This document shows positions 51,163 to 59,801 of a stretch of 64,000 nucleotides of DNA, in pieces. Every line of letters begins with the position of its first letter. Position 1 is the stretch's first letter. The position numbers and the translations under genes were made by a program. Under the pieces are notes generated by a model that saw nothing but the letters and a program-made list of their open reading frames with translations, made no database searches and had not been told where the DNA came from. This DNA comes from Flavobacteriales bacterium UBA6770 (GTDB lineage Bacteria > Bacteroidota > Bacteroidia > Flavobacteriales_G > Salibacteraceae): NCBI GenBank assembly GCA_905181875.1, contig CAJIZH010000006.1:1-64000 (forward strand), written 5' to 3'.

Positions 51163-51858
51163 TTAGTTATTCTCTGCCAAAGTTTTGGCTTTGTAATAAT
51201 ATTTTTCAACTGAACGGCCTTCGCTAGACTCAGGATAATCATCCATAATGGTCTTGTAAGCGTCTTTTGCTTTATCGTAGTTTCCAATTGACTCAAAAGC
51301 TTTTCCAGCTTTCATCAAGTAAATAGGAGTACTAAATTCATTTTTGTTAAGGTTAGCAGCTTTCATATATGCACTGGCTGCAGCATCAACATCACCAAGC
51401 TCTGTTTGTGCATCTCCAATTGCTCCTTGGGCAATTGATGAAACGATCATATCTCCACTTGAGAAAGAAGAAAGATTTTCTATTGCTGCGTCATAATCAC
51501 CCTGCTTAAGGTAAATAAGACCAATATAATAGTCAGCCAATGCTCCAGCTTTCGTTGCACCGTATTGATCTCTAACATCTTCTAGACCTAAGAAGTTGCC
51601 ATCACCGTAAAGTGCCTTGTCTAAGGAATCTATTTGAAAGTATTGTTGCGCTTTCCAAATTTCTAAGCTTGCTTCCTGCTCTAAAGGTTCTAGATATAAT
51701 TTGGTATATCCAAAAAATAAAGCAACTACTACAACAATAGCTCCAACACCTGCTGATAGCGATTTTTTATTGTCTTCAATAAATTGCTCAGTTTTGTTAA
51801 TACTTCCGCCTATGTCAACGATTACTTCGTCTTGGTCTTTATGCTTATTTTTTGCCAT
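51163..51858 (-). CDS. YfgM-like TPR membrane protein
   Basis: 231 residues from the ATG at 51858; the longer start at 51900 lies upstream of a -7 element (51880-51887) and is rejected. A charged N-terminus, one membrane helix near residue 37 (LSAGVGAIVVVVALFFGY), then periplasmic TPR units (YYIGLIYLKQGDYDAAIENL, AYMKAANLNKNEF, GKAFESIGNYDKAKDAYKTI). YfgM in E. coli works beside SecYEG with periplasmic chaperones; the shape here is the same but sequence similarity is low. Divergent from recF. Confidence 0.78.
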   Translation of the reverse strand: MAKNKHKDQDEVIVDIGGSINKTEQFIEDNKKSLSAGVGAIVVVVALFFGYTKLYLEPLEQEASLEIWKAQQYFQIDSLDKALYGDGNFLGLEDVRDQYGATKAGALADYYIGLIYLKQGDYDAAIENLSSFSSGDMIVSSIAQGAIGDAQTELGDVDAAASAYMKAANLNKNEFSTPIYLMKAGKAFESIGNYDKAKDAYKTIMDDYPESSEGRSVEKYYYKAKTLAENN

Positions 51859-51879
51859 TATATTCCTTAAAATGAGCGG

Positions 51880-51887
51880 CAAATATA
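51880..51887 (-). promoter_or_regulatory. -7 element TATATTTG of the YfgM-like gene
   Basis: Minus-strand TATATTTG followed by GCCGC, 21 bases before the ATG at 51858. Decides that start against the longer frame. No clear -33 TTG. Confidence 0.5.
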
Positions 51888-51979
51888 CTTTTTTTAGCAA
51901 TCCGAAAATCGAGTTTAATCAACTTGCATTTCATTTAGCAAACAAAGTAATGTTTACTGAAATCTAAAGTCGATTGAGC

Positions 51980-51987
51980 TACTTTTG
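51980..51987 (+). promoter_or_regulatory. -7 element TACTTTTG of recF
   Basis: Full TAnnTTTG match 16 bases before the GTG at 52004; the alternative TTG start at 51974 would fall upstream of it. Confidence 0.45.
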
Positions 51988-52003
51988 GACGAAAGAATTC
52001 CCA

Positions 52004-53107
52004 GTGATTTTAAATGAACTTTCCCTTATAAATTTCAAAAATTATTCAGAGGCCTCTATTGAAGTTTGCAGTAAGGTGAATTGTTTTGTAGGTAATAATG
52101 GTCAAGGTAAAACCAATGTTTTAGACGCGATATATTATCTGGCCTTTTGTAAAAGTTATTTCAATCCTATCGATAGCCAAAACATAAAGCATGATGATGA
52201 ATTCTTTGTTGTTCAAGGTGGATTTGATCGAGAAGGTAAGCCAGAAAAGATTTTTTGTGGACTTAAGCGCGGCCAGAAAAAACAATTCAAAAGGAATAAA
52301 AAAGAATACGCAAAACTTTCCGAACATATAGGGCTTATTCCTTTGGTAATGGTTTCGCCATCGGATAGTGAGTTAATTCTAGGCGGATCAGAAACACGTC
52401 GTAAGTTTATTGACGGAGTGATTGCTCAATTTAATCCCGTTTATTTGGACAATCTATTAAATTACCAAAAGTCACTTACTCAAAGAAATGCCTTGCTCAA
52501 GTCTTTTTCGGAAAATAGATATTTTGATGAAGACTCCTTGATGATTTGGGATCATAAATTGGCTCAATACGGTGAACCTGTTTTTAAAGAACGAAATGCT
52601 TTTTTGGAGGAGTTTATTCCAATATTTCAAGAGTATTATGGATTGATAGCACCAGAAAATGAAACTGTGGGCCTTCAATACGTTACAAAGCTGCATGAAG
52701 GTGTGTTCTTAGACTTGTTGTTGGAAAACAGGCAAAAAGATAGAGCGATTCGATACAGTTCCACAGGAATTCACAAAGATGATTTGGTATTCGAGTTGGG
52801 CAATCACCCGATGAAACGATTTGGTTCTCAAGGCCAACAAAAATCATATTTACTTGCACTGAAGTTGGCTCAATTCGAATACGTAAAACGAAAGAAAACC
52901 ACTAAGCCGATGATTTTGCTTGATGACGTTTTTGACAAGCTTGATGAGAATAGGGTAGAAGCATTGATTAAATTAGTGAGTGACCCAGAGTTTGGTCAAA
53001 TATTTATTACCGACACTAGTCAGGAAAGGATAGAGCCTATTCTAAAGAAAATTGGTAAAGAGTATCGACTTTACAATGTAAACGAGGGGGCAGTGGAGCT
53101 GATATGA
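52004..53107 (+). CDS. recF: DNA replication and repair protein RecF
   Basis: SMC-like ATPase that helps load RecA at gaps. About 367 residues from the GTG at 52004 (MILNELSLINFKNY), which fits the family start; a TTG at 51974 would add ten unrelated residues and lies before the -7 element. Walker A GNNGQGKTN near residue 30, signature region FGSQGQQKSYLLALKLA near 285, and Walker B MILLDDVFDKLD near 313. The stop overlaps the start of the DUF721 gene as ATGA, so they are coupled. Confidence 0.93.
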   Translation: MILNELSLINFKNYSEASIEVCSKVNCFVGNNGQGKTNVLDAIYYLAFCKSYFNPIDSQNIKHDDEFFVVQGGFDREGKPEKIFCGLKRGQKKQFKRNKKEYAKLSEHIGLIPLVMVSPSDSELILGGSETRRKFIDGVIAQFNPVYLDNLLNYQKSLTQRNALLKSFSENRYFDEDSLMIWDHKLAQYGEPVFKERNAFLEEFIPIFQEYYGLIAPENETVGLQYVTKLHEGVFLDLLLENRQKDRAIRYSSTGIHKDDLVFELGNHPMKRFGSQGQQKSYLLALKLAQFEYVKRKKTTKPMILLDDVFDKLDENRVEALIKLVSDPEFGQIFITDTSQERIEPILKKIGKEYRLYNVNEGAVELI

Positions 53108-53394
53108 GCGAAAAAAACGAACATACACTAAAGCAGTTACTCAATCAAATGTTGGATAAATATAAGTTGTCTGAGAAATTGGATGAGGTAGATTTAGAAT
53201 CGCATTGGGAAGAACTGATGGGAACAATGATTTACAAGCATACTATTCAATTAAAAGTACAGAACAAAAAGCTGTACATACAACTAGACTCGCCTGTAAT
53301 AAGACAAGAGTTGATTTATGGAAAAACTTTGATTATTCAAAAAGTGAATAATTTTGTTGGTAAAGAGCTTATTACTGATGTTGTTTTTAGGTAG
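53104..53394 (+). CDS. DUF721/DciA-like protein
   Basis: 96 residues with the DUF721 layout: an N-terminal helix (LKQLLNQMLDKYKLSEKL), the conserved W in ESHWEELMG, and a beta-rich half with LYIQLDSPVIRQELIYGKT. DciA proteins load the replicative helicase DnaB in bacteria without DnaC. Start overlaps the recF stop by four bases; recF-DUF721 is the common order in Bacteroidota. Small but the C-terminal KH-like region is complete. Confidence 0.83.
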   Translation: MSEKNEHTLKQLLNQMLDKYKLSEKLDEVDLESHWEELMGTMIYKHTIQLKVQNKKLYIQLDSPVIRQELIYGKTLIIQKVNNFVGKELITDVVFR

Positions 53395-53522
53395 CTAGAA
53401 AAGTCACTTTAGTTCAACTTTCTGTGTAAAGCATATTGTTTTCTGGCTTGTATGAGAGATTGAGGCAGCAATAAAAAACTTACAACGTATTTAGGATTTG
53501 TGCTCTCATTACTTTGAGTTCT

Positions 53523-54752
53523 TTAATTACTGCTACTATCAACTTTATTCATTCTGTTTGTTTCTAACCAACTTTGAACGTACTCGTGGTAGTTAATTGT
53601 ATAAAATGCCAGAAGTAATAGCGCAATTGGAGACAAAACTGCCAATAGCCAATGAATATTTGATAGGGCAATAATTAAGATTAAGGCAATCAATGAATTG
53701 GTTGCTAGCAATATTCCGAATCTAATTGAGTTTTGAAAAGTAATTTGCTTTATTTTCTCGTCAACTATCTTTTTCGCGAATAGAAATTGAAATATATTTA
53801 AAAGCACACCAATGGTGTATAAGGGGAAACCTAATAGTGCCAAAAAGAATCCTAGCATTCCATTAGGAGTATTTCCTTTGATTGAAGCATCTGAAATAGT
53901 ATGTTGATCCAGTTCAGAAAAATAAGTTTTGGTTTTTTCTTCTAGTTCTTTTTTTAATTCGATGGTGGACTCGTTTATTGAATTGGCTAATCTTTTTTCC
54001 ATTTCAAAACGAACATTACCCTTCTTTCTCCAAGGAATAATACCACTTTGCATTTCGTTTCTTTTCAGGATTACAATTTTCTCAAAAAGTTCGTCGTCTT
54101 CCTTATTGTCAATATGAATGTACAGCTCCTTCATTGCGAAATGAATATCATCGGTCAACTTGGACAATGCCTTATTTTCATTCTCTAGATAAAGTTGTTT
54201 GTAATCGCTTAATAAAATCCCTTCTCCAACATTTACCATGATTTCAGTCCTAAATTCTTTAGGATAGGTGTAGTTGTTTAGCATAGGAAGTAACTGAAGG
54301 TCCAATTCCCAACCGTGCTTTAAAACAGCACCAAAAGCCATGCGTGCGGTTCCTCTTTTTAAGCTTCGTATTCTTTTTTCTTGGACACAATCTCCTTCAG
54401 GAAAAATTAGAATATTCTGCTTTTTAGCTAATAGATCATAGGTCTGTTGAAAACTACCCTCGTTCTTTTTTACATTATCAATTCCATCTCTAATTCGAAA
54501 CATTGGAATCTGGCCCATATTCCATAGCAACCAATGTTTTAGTGGCGTATTAAATATATCCCCTCGAACAATAAAATATATTCGTGGCAGTATTATCGTT
54601 GGAAACACTATTGGATCAATGAAAGCATTGTTGTGGTTACTCACAATTATCGTAGGTCTTTTTAGATCGAAATCCTTGTAATTTACAAAGAAGTGCTTGA
54701 AGAAAACTCGATACATTAAAGCTGAAAGAAACCAAATAGGGCGATATAACAT
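53523..54752 (-). CDS. Lysophospholipid acyltransferase (PlsC-like) with C-terminal membrane domain
   Basis: 409 residues from the ATG at 54752 (MLYRPIWFLSALMY); the GTG at 54776 shares its G with a -7 element and so is rejected. Acyltransferase domain in the first 200 residues: the catalytic His in VSNHNNAFIDPI near residue 43, and FPEGDCVQEKRIRSLKRGTARMA near 118. The C-terminal part has membrane helices (GMLGFFLALLGFPLYTIGVLL and SLIALILIIALS). Such proteins acylate glycerol-3-phosphate or 1-acyl-G3P. Divergent from the next gene. Confidence 0.82.
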   Translation of the reverse strand: MLYRPIWFLSALMYRVFFKHFFVNYKDFDLKRPTIIVSNHNNAFIDPIVFPTIILPRIYFIVRGDIFNTPLKHWLLWNMGQIPMFRIRDGIDNVKKNEGSFQQTYDLLAKKQNILIFPEGDCVQEKRIRSLKRGTARMAFGAVLKHGWELDLQLLPMLNNYTYPKEFRTEIMVNVGEGILLSDYKQLYLENENKALSKLTDDIHFAMKELYIHIDNKEDDELFEKIVILKRNEMQSGIIPWRKKGNVRFEMEKRLANSINESTIELKKELEEKTKTYFSELDQHTISDASIKGNTPNGMLGFFLALLGFPLYTIGVLLNIFQFLFAKKIVDEKIKQITFQNSIRFGILLATNSLIALILIIALSNIHWLLAVLSPIALLLLAFYTINYHEYVQSWLETNRMNKVDSSSN

Positions 54753-54775
54753 GTGCTTATTTATAAATTTTCGCA

Positions 54776-54783
54776 CAAATGTA
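54776..54783 (-). promoter_or_regulatory. -7 element TACATTTG of the acyltransferase gene
   Basis: Minus-strand TACATTTG, 23 bases before the ATG at 54752. Full TAnnTTTG match; its last G is the first base of the alternative GTG start. No -33 TTG. Confidence 0.45.
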
Positions 54784-54825
54784 AAATAATTGGATTCTAG
54801 TAAGATTTTGAAAAATCGAAAATCC

Positions 54826-54833
54826 TATTTTTG
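54826..54833 (+). promoter_or_regulatory. -7 element TATTTTTG directly before the membrane-protein gene
   Basis: Six bases before the ATG at 54840. Full TAnnTTTG match; a TTG lies only 15 bases upstream, too close for the usual spacing. Suggests an almost leaderless transcript. Confidence 0.4.
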
Positions 54834-54839
54834 TAATTC

Positions 54840-55547
54840 ATGGAAAAGTTATCAGTTGAATTTATGGGTCTCATACTTTATGAGCCAATTACGTATTTGT
54901 CGAATATAGTTTTAGCTATGTTTAGTTTGTTCTGGTATACCAGATTAAGAAGAGAAAATAGTGGAGATAGTATGAGTCAATCTTTTTCTCGATACTTCTT
55001 GTTCATGGGTCTTGCTCCATTAATTTCTGCTCAGGCTCATTTGTTCAACTATTATATCGACCATAATTTCTTTCACGTTCTCGGTTGGTCGAATATTGCA
55101 ATTGCTTCCTATTACTTTAAACGGGGATCAGCAATGGACTTTTCGGTAGAAGTAAAAGATAAGTTGAACTGGATTTTTATTGTTCTGCTTGTAGCATCGA
55201 TTTCTACATTTCTACTCTACCAGTTTTTTGGAGATATAGATTTAGATAAAACTACAATCGGTGTGCCTGGTTTTGCAGCTGTAAGTATCTTTACTGGAAT
55301 TAGTTACGTTGGATTCATTGTCCCTTTAAACTATATAAAGTTACAGCGTGATAAAAATGCGGGTTCAGGTCTTATTTTACTAGGTATAGTTCTTACGATA
55401 GGCACATTGGTGGTGCATTCTAAGAAATTTTCATTGGGTCCACATCTCAATTATAATGTGCTTGCACATATAATTCTGATTTTTTGTTACTATCTCTACT
55501 ATTCAGGAATGCGTAAAAAAATCAGGGGACATGAAGACGCTGATTGA
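54840..55547 (+). CDS. Multi-pass membrane protein of unknown function
   Basis: 235 residues with about seven predicted membrane helices, e.g. YLSNIVLAMFSLFWYTRL, WIFIVLLVASISTFLLYQFF, GLILLGIVLTIGTLVVH and LAHIILIFCYYLYYSGM, and few charged loops. Conserved polar positions inside helices (AQAHLFNYYID) hint at a bound ligand or metal. I do not recognise the family; it resembles small DUF-type seven-helix proteins of Bacteroidota. It overlaps the M14 peptidase gene by 17 bases, so the two are co-translated. Confidence 0.72.
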   Translation: MEKLSVEFMGLILYEPITYLSNIVLAMFSLFWYTRLRRENSGDSMSQSFSRYFLFMGLAPLISAQAHLFNYYIDHNFFHVLGWSNIAIASYYFKRGSAMDFSVEVKDKLNWIFIVLLVASISTFLLYQFFGDIDLDKTTIGVPGFAAVSIFTGISYVGFIVPLNYIKLQRDKNAGSGLILLGIVLTIGTLVVHSKKFSLGPHLNYNVLAHIILIFCYYLYYSGMRKKIRGHEDAD

Positions 55548-56718
55548 TGATGTAATTATCCATTACGAAAATTACATTCATCCGAATTTTCCGTTAAAAA
55601 AGGTGACTTATTCCGATTACGAACGCGAGATTCATGCGGTGAAATCGTTTTCATTTCTAGAATTTAAGGAAATAGGAAGGTCAATCGAAAGTCGACCAAT
55701 TCATTCAATTAAATTTGGATTTGGCCACCGGAAAATTCTTATTTGGACACAAATGCATGGCAATGAGGCCACTGGAACTCGCGCCTTGTTTGATGTCTTT
55801 AATGCTTTAAACGATAATGAAGACTTGAAAAATTTGCTTTCCACTGAATTGCAAATTTTGTTTGTGCCCATATTGAATCCAGATGGAGCAGAACGCTATC
55901 AGCGAAGAAACGCATTAGACATAGATCTTAACCGAGATGCTAAAAAACAGGAAACTCCTGAGATTCAAGCTTTGTTTAGAGTAATTGAAGATTTTCAGCC
56001 AGATTGGTGTTTTAATATGCACGATCAACGCAATCTTTTCAATGTCTCTGGAACCAGCTGTCCAGCGACGATTTCATTTCTTTCTCCAGCTACAGCTTCC
56101 AACGAAACATTAACGGATCAACAAAAAGAGGCTATGCAATTAATTGATTGTATTTCTACTAATCTAACCTCTACAAAAGACATTGGAATTGCTCGGTTTT
56201 CGCATGAGTTTTATCCTACAGCTACTGGAGATAATATTCAAGCAATGGGACACAGAACTGTTCTTATTGAATCGGGAGGATATAGAAATGATCCAGATCG
56301 ATTCGTTGCTAGAAAACTAGGTTTTGAGGCTTTATTTAGGTCCTTCTTTTCTATTGCTAAGGATCAATGGAAAAGTGGTAGCATAAAGAATTATTTGGAG
56401 ATACCTATTAACGATACTAAGTTGTTCGATTTACTGATCCGAAATGTTCAATTAACTCCAAATTCAGTTATAAGAGCAGATATAGGTATCGCAATAACTG
56501 AAAGTTACGATCAGTCGTTATCTCAAATACTTTATAAATCCACAGTAAAAGATATAGGAGATTTATCTTGTTACTACGGATATAGTGAGGTTGATGGAAG
56601 CAATGGACACATTACAAAGCAAGTTGGATTAAATCAAAAAGCAGATTTTGATATAATATTTGAAAAAACGGCAACAAAAAATTCAACCATTTTTGTTCGT
56701 AACGGTTATAAGCAGTAA
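55531..56718 (+). CDS. M14 family zinc carboxypeptidase
   Basis: 395 residues. Zinc ligands His76 and Glu79 in QMHGNEATGTRA, then NPDGAERYQRRNALDIDLNRD near residue 120, the third zinc His in NMHDQRN near 162, and the catalytic Glu in LIESGGYRNDP near 250. No signal peptide, so likely cytoplasmic, as in peptidoglycan-recycling or peptide-trimming M14 enzymes. Overlaps the membrane-protein gene upstream and shares one base (TAATG) with the DUF2452 gene downstream; the three form one operon. Confidence 0.85.
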   Translation: MKTLIDDVIIHYENYIHPNFPLKKVTYSDYEREIHAVKSFSFLEFKEIGRSIESRPIHSIKFGFGHRKILIWTQMHGNEATGTRALFDVFNALNDNEDLKNLLSTELQILFVPILNPDGAERYQRRNALDIDLNRDAKKQETPEIQALFRVIEDFQPDWCFNMHDQRNLFNVSGTSCPATISFLSPATASNETLTDQQKEAMQLIDCISTNLTSTKDIGIARFSHEFYPTATGDNIQAMGHRTVLIESGGYRNDPDRFVARKLGFEALFRSFFSIAKDQWKSGSIKNYLEIPINDTKLFDLLIRNVQLTPNSVIRADIGIAITESYDQSLSQILYKSTVKDIGDLSCYYGYSEVDGSNGHITKQVGLNQKADFDIIFEKTATKNSTIFVRNGYKQ

Positions 56719-57170
56719 TGGAAGATAAGAAGAGTTTTCAAAATCCAATTGATGAAGATCACATTACTGAGAACCCGAGCGGATTGGAGTACCCGCATCA
56801 CAGAGGCAGTGCAATTGTTAAGGCTGAAGATAAGGGCAAGATAAAAGGTCGTGCACTTGCTGCTATGGAACAGCAGACCACGCGCCAAATGGATCAAATT
56901 CAAGAGCAAATTGAATTATTGGCCAAACAAGCGAAAAAATTAAAAAGTAGGGTAGAGATTAGCGAAACTATTTACCAGGCAAAAATGAGTTTTGAGCCTC
57001 TTGTGGGACACGATTACTATTTGTATGAAACCGACGAACATAATTTTGTTCTTTCCTTACTTTCTCCTGAAGATTGGGGTAAAAGACTACCGAACATTTA
57101 CAAAGCAAAAGTTTCGCTTTTGGCCGATCATACTTGGGATGTTTTAGACTTAAACGAATCTAATATTTAA
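56718..57170 (+). CDS. DUF2452-family protein
   Basis: 150 residues of the small, Bacteroidota-typical DUF2452 family: NPSGLEYPHHRGSAIVKAEDKGKIKGRA near residue 15, a helix with QMDQIQEQIELLAKQAKKLKSRV near 57, and the C-terminal YYLYETDEHNFVLSLLSPEDWG near 98. Function unknown, presumably cytoplasmic. Last gene of the operon with the M14 peptidase. Confidence 0.82.
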   Translation: MEDKKSFQNPIDEDHITENPSGLEYPHHRGSAIVKAEDKGKIKGRALAAMEQQTTRQMDQIQEQIELLAKQAKKLKSRVEISETIYQAKMSFEPLVGHDYYLYETDEHNFVLSLLSPEDWGKRLPNIYKAKVSLLADHTWDVLDLNESNI

Positions 57171-57206
57171 CAACTTTCGAATATCAGTAAAGCTTAAATT
57201 CGCAAT

Positions 57207-59174
57207 GTGCGATTAGTTACGATTCTTTTATTTATCATTTTTACTGTTCACTTCGCGGCAGGGCAAGAATTTGATCATTCTACTACAGATCAAATTGCAG
57301 AATTTGAGAAAAAAGCATTCAAATCTTCGGTAGCAAACAATTTAACCAACCTAAATACCCCGATTTATCGTAAGTATTTTGACGTTACCAAACAAAGTAT
57401 AGATGTTCAGGTAACTCCAGGTATTCGATTTATAGAAGGAGTAATTACAACAGAGTTTGAAGTCCTAGAGGCGGGCTATTCGGAAATTATCTTGAACTGT
57501 CACGATTCACTTAGAGTAAGTTCTGCAAAACTGGTTGGAAACGCAGTGAACTATTCACAAGAAAACGATTTACTAAATATTAAAATTGAAAGCGTTTTTG
57601 AGATTAATAAAAAGTACGTTTTAGAATTGAAATATGGCGGCATTCCTCCGCAAACTAGAGCATTTAGTACAGATACTAATATTTATGGCGATAGCGCTTT
57701 GTGGACCCTTTCAGAGCCTTATGGTGCAAAAGATTGGTGGCCGTGCAAACAAGATTTGCAAGATAAAATAGAGGATTTAGAATTAAGTGTAACGGTGCCC
57801 AAAAAGTACAAAGTTGCCGCTAATGGTCTCTTGCAATCGATTGATCCTATTGGCACAGCGCAACTCAAATATACTTGGAAACATCAATATCCAATTGTTA
57901 CTTATTTGGTTGCTTTTGCGGTTGCCGATTACGTCGTGGTAAATGAGCAGTTGCAATTGGAAGAAGGCCCTTTAAACTTTGTCAATTACATTTATCCTCA
58001 AGATACTGCGGAAGCGCTTGCTGATCTTAAAGACTTTAAGAATACCATGAATTTGTTTGAAAAGTTGTTTGGTCCATATCCATTTAGAAATGAACAATAC
58101 GGTCATGCACAATTTGGTTGGGGTGGAGGAATGGAGCATCAAACTATGAGCTTTATGGTAAACTTTAAGCACGGTTTAGTCGCACATGAATTGGCGCATC
58201 AATGGTTTGGCGATTTGGTTACTTGTGGCACTTGGAAAGACCTGTGGTTGAATGAAAGTTTTGCTACGTATTCTGATGGACTGACCTATGATTTTTTATT
58301 TAACGAGGGTGCTTGGGAAAATTGGAAAAACATAAATATTGATGCAATTACTAGAGCTGGAGAGGGCAGCGTTAATATTCCCGATACTAGCGATGTCGAT
58401 CGAATGTTTAATGCAAGACTTACTTACAGAAAAGGTGCGTATTTGTTGCACATGTTGCGCTATAAAATGGGGGACGATGCATTTTTTAAAGCAATTCGAG
58501 ATTATTTACAGGATGAAAAACACAACTATGGATTTGCCCGGACTAACGATTTAATTTGGCATTTAAAGGCCAATGGAGGATATAAGATTGATGAGTTTTT
58601 CAACGATTGGTTTTATGCTCAAGGTTTTCCTACCTATGAATTGCAATGGCATCAAACTGCGCAAGGAAAACTGCATTTGGTATTGAATCAAGAGCAAAGC
58701 TTTATTTGGGAAGGAGTGTTTTTTGATATGGAAGTACCCATTCGAATTTTAGACGATGTTACGGATACAACCATCATATTTGACCACACAGAGAGTGGAC
58801 AAGAAAAGATATTGGATTGGGAGTTGCCTGTTAGAGTGGTGTTTTTAGATCCCGATCGTTGGGTATTAAAAAGCAAAGAAAGTAAGGTAACCAATTTGGA
58901 TTATGAAAATGAGGAGGTAGCTTACAAAATTGTACCAAATCCGTTACAGAACGAGCTGAATCTTAGATTTTCGAAAGCGATTTTACCAGAATTGGTTGTA
59001 ACGATTTACGATCTTATGGGAAATATTGTTTTCCAAGAAAAGGTAATTACAGGCTTATCGGATAAGAGCTTAACTATAAACACAGCATCATTTGCTAATG
59101 GTGCTTATACACTGACCATTCAAGATTACTGGAAAAGGACCAGTCTGAAGTTTATTAAGGCAAAAGGAAATTGA
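57207..59174 (+). CDS. Secreted M1 family aminopeptidase with T9SS sorting domain
   Basis: 655 residues, GTG start (the ATG two bases earlier is out of frame and closed at once). Signal peptide RLVTILLFIIFTVHFAAGQ. M1 core: exopeptidase motif GGGMEHQTMSF near residue 309, zinc site HELAHQWFGD near 327 with the third ligand in NESFATY. The last 75 residues carry a type IX secretion sorting domain (YKIVPNPLQNELNLRF, YDLMGNIVFQE, ANGAYTLTIQD, SLKFIKAK), so the enzyme is exported across the outer membrane. The usual M1 C-terminal helical domain is short or missing. Confidence 0.9.
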   Translation: MRLVTILLFIIFTVHFAAGQEFDHSTTDQIAEFEKKAFKSSVANNLTNLNTPIYRKYFDVTKQSIDVQVTPGIRFIEGVITTEFEVLEAGYSEIILNCHDSLRVSSAKLVGNAVNYSQENDLLNIKIESVFEINKKYVLELKYGGIPPQTRAFSTDTNIYGDSALWTLSEPYGAKDWWPCKQDLQDKIEDLELSVTVPKKYKVAANGLLQSIDPIGTAQLKYTWKHQYPIVTYLVAFAVADYVVVNEQLQLEEGPLNFVNYIYPQDTAEALADLKDFKNTMNLFEKLFGPYPFRNEQYGHAQFGWGGGMEHQTMSFMVNFKHGLVAHELAHQWFGDLVTCGTWKDLWLNESFATYSDGLTYDFLFNEGAWENWKNINIDAITRAGEGSVNIPDTSDVDRMFNARLTYRKGAYLLHMLRYKMGDDAFFKAIRDYLQDEKHNYGFARTNDLIWHLKANGGYKIDEFFNDWFYAQGFPTYELQWHQTAQGKLHLVLNQEQSFIWEGVFFDMEVPIRILDDVTDTTIIFDHTESGQEKILDWELPVRVVFLDPDRWVLKSKESKVTNLDYENEEVAYKIVPNPLQNELNLRFSKAILPELVVTIYDLMGNIVFQEKVITGLSDKSLTINTASFANGAYTLTIQDYWKRTSLKFIKAKGN

Positions 59175-59226
59175 TAATGACACAGTTATATTAGACTGCG
59201 CAGCGCTGGGAGGGTATCATAAATAA

Positions 59227-59421
59227 TCAATTTCCACTCTCGCTTTTGGAGTAAGTTGACCATAAAAGAATCAGCAGCATTGCAATTGAAAATAAGGCAA
59301 CTCCTCCCGAAATTTTAGCATAAAAGAAACCATCATCAGCATAGTCAGCTAAACTGAACATTGTGAAAGCAAATGACATTGCTCCGAGAATAAAAAAGAA
59401 TAACATTCCAACTATTTTCAT
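59227..59421 (-). CDS. Small two-helix membrane protein
   Basis: 64 residues with two membrane helices (MLFFFILGAMSFAFTMFSLA and ISGGVALFSIAMLLILLW) around a short acidic loop YADDGFFYAK. Convergent with the M1 peptidase gene. The composition and clean start argue for a real gene; no family recognised. Confidence 0.6.
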   Translation of the reverse strand: MKIVGMLFFFILGAMSFAFTMFSLADYADDGFFYAKISGGVALFSIAMLLILLWSTYSKSESGN

Positions 59422-59801
59422 GTGCTATTATTTTGTTGCATAATTCTATAAAAATGGATTGCATTGCATAGAGCAAATATTGAATTATTTATTAGTACTG
59501 TCCACGCTGTTCTTATTTTAAATTGTTGCTAATATATCGCAGCTCTAAGAATTAGAACTTTAGCTTCAAACTCTATCACAATTCGGTTTGTATATTAAAT
59601 GTCATAGTACGAATATAAACTATCGGGTACTATTTTCCTTTTGGCGATTTATGCGCGCGCATTTCTATTTCTTTTTATCAAAACCTAGTTTAGATTTGTC
59701 CGAAGGCATGTTTGATAAAATGCATGGAGATTTAGAGTAAACGAACCTTGACAATAGAGCGCTGTATTTGTTATCTCTAAAATATTAGAAATGTAATACT
59801 T
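59422..59801. other. 380-base intergenic region before the FAD enzyme
   Basis: No open frame, RNA motif, terminator or full promoter that I can support. It contains TTGACA at 59748 followed by TGTATTTG after 12 bases, too close for a normal promoter. Confidence 0.5.

Noticed and set aside
59748-59772. Promoter TTGACA with TGTATTTG before the FAD enzyme
   Set aside because: Spacing of 12 is too short and the -7 has a mismatch.
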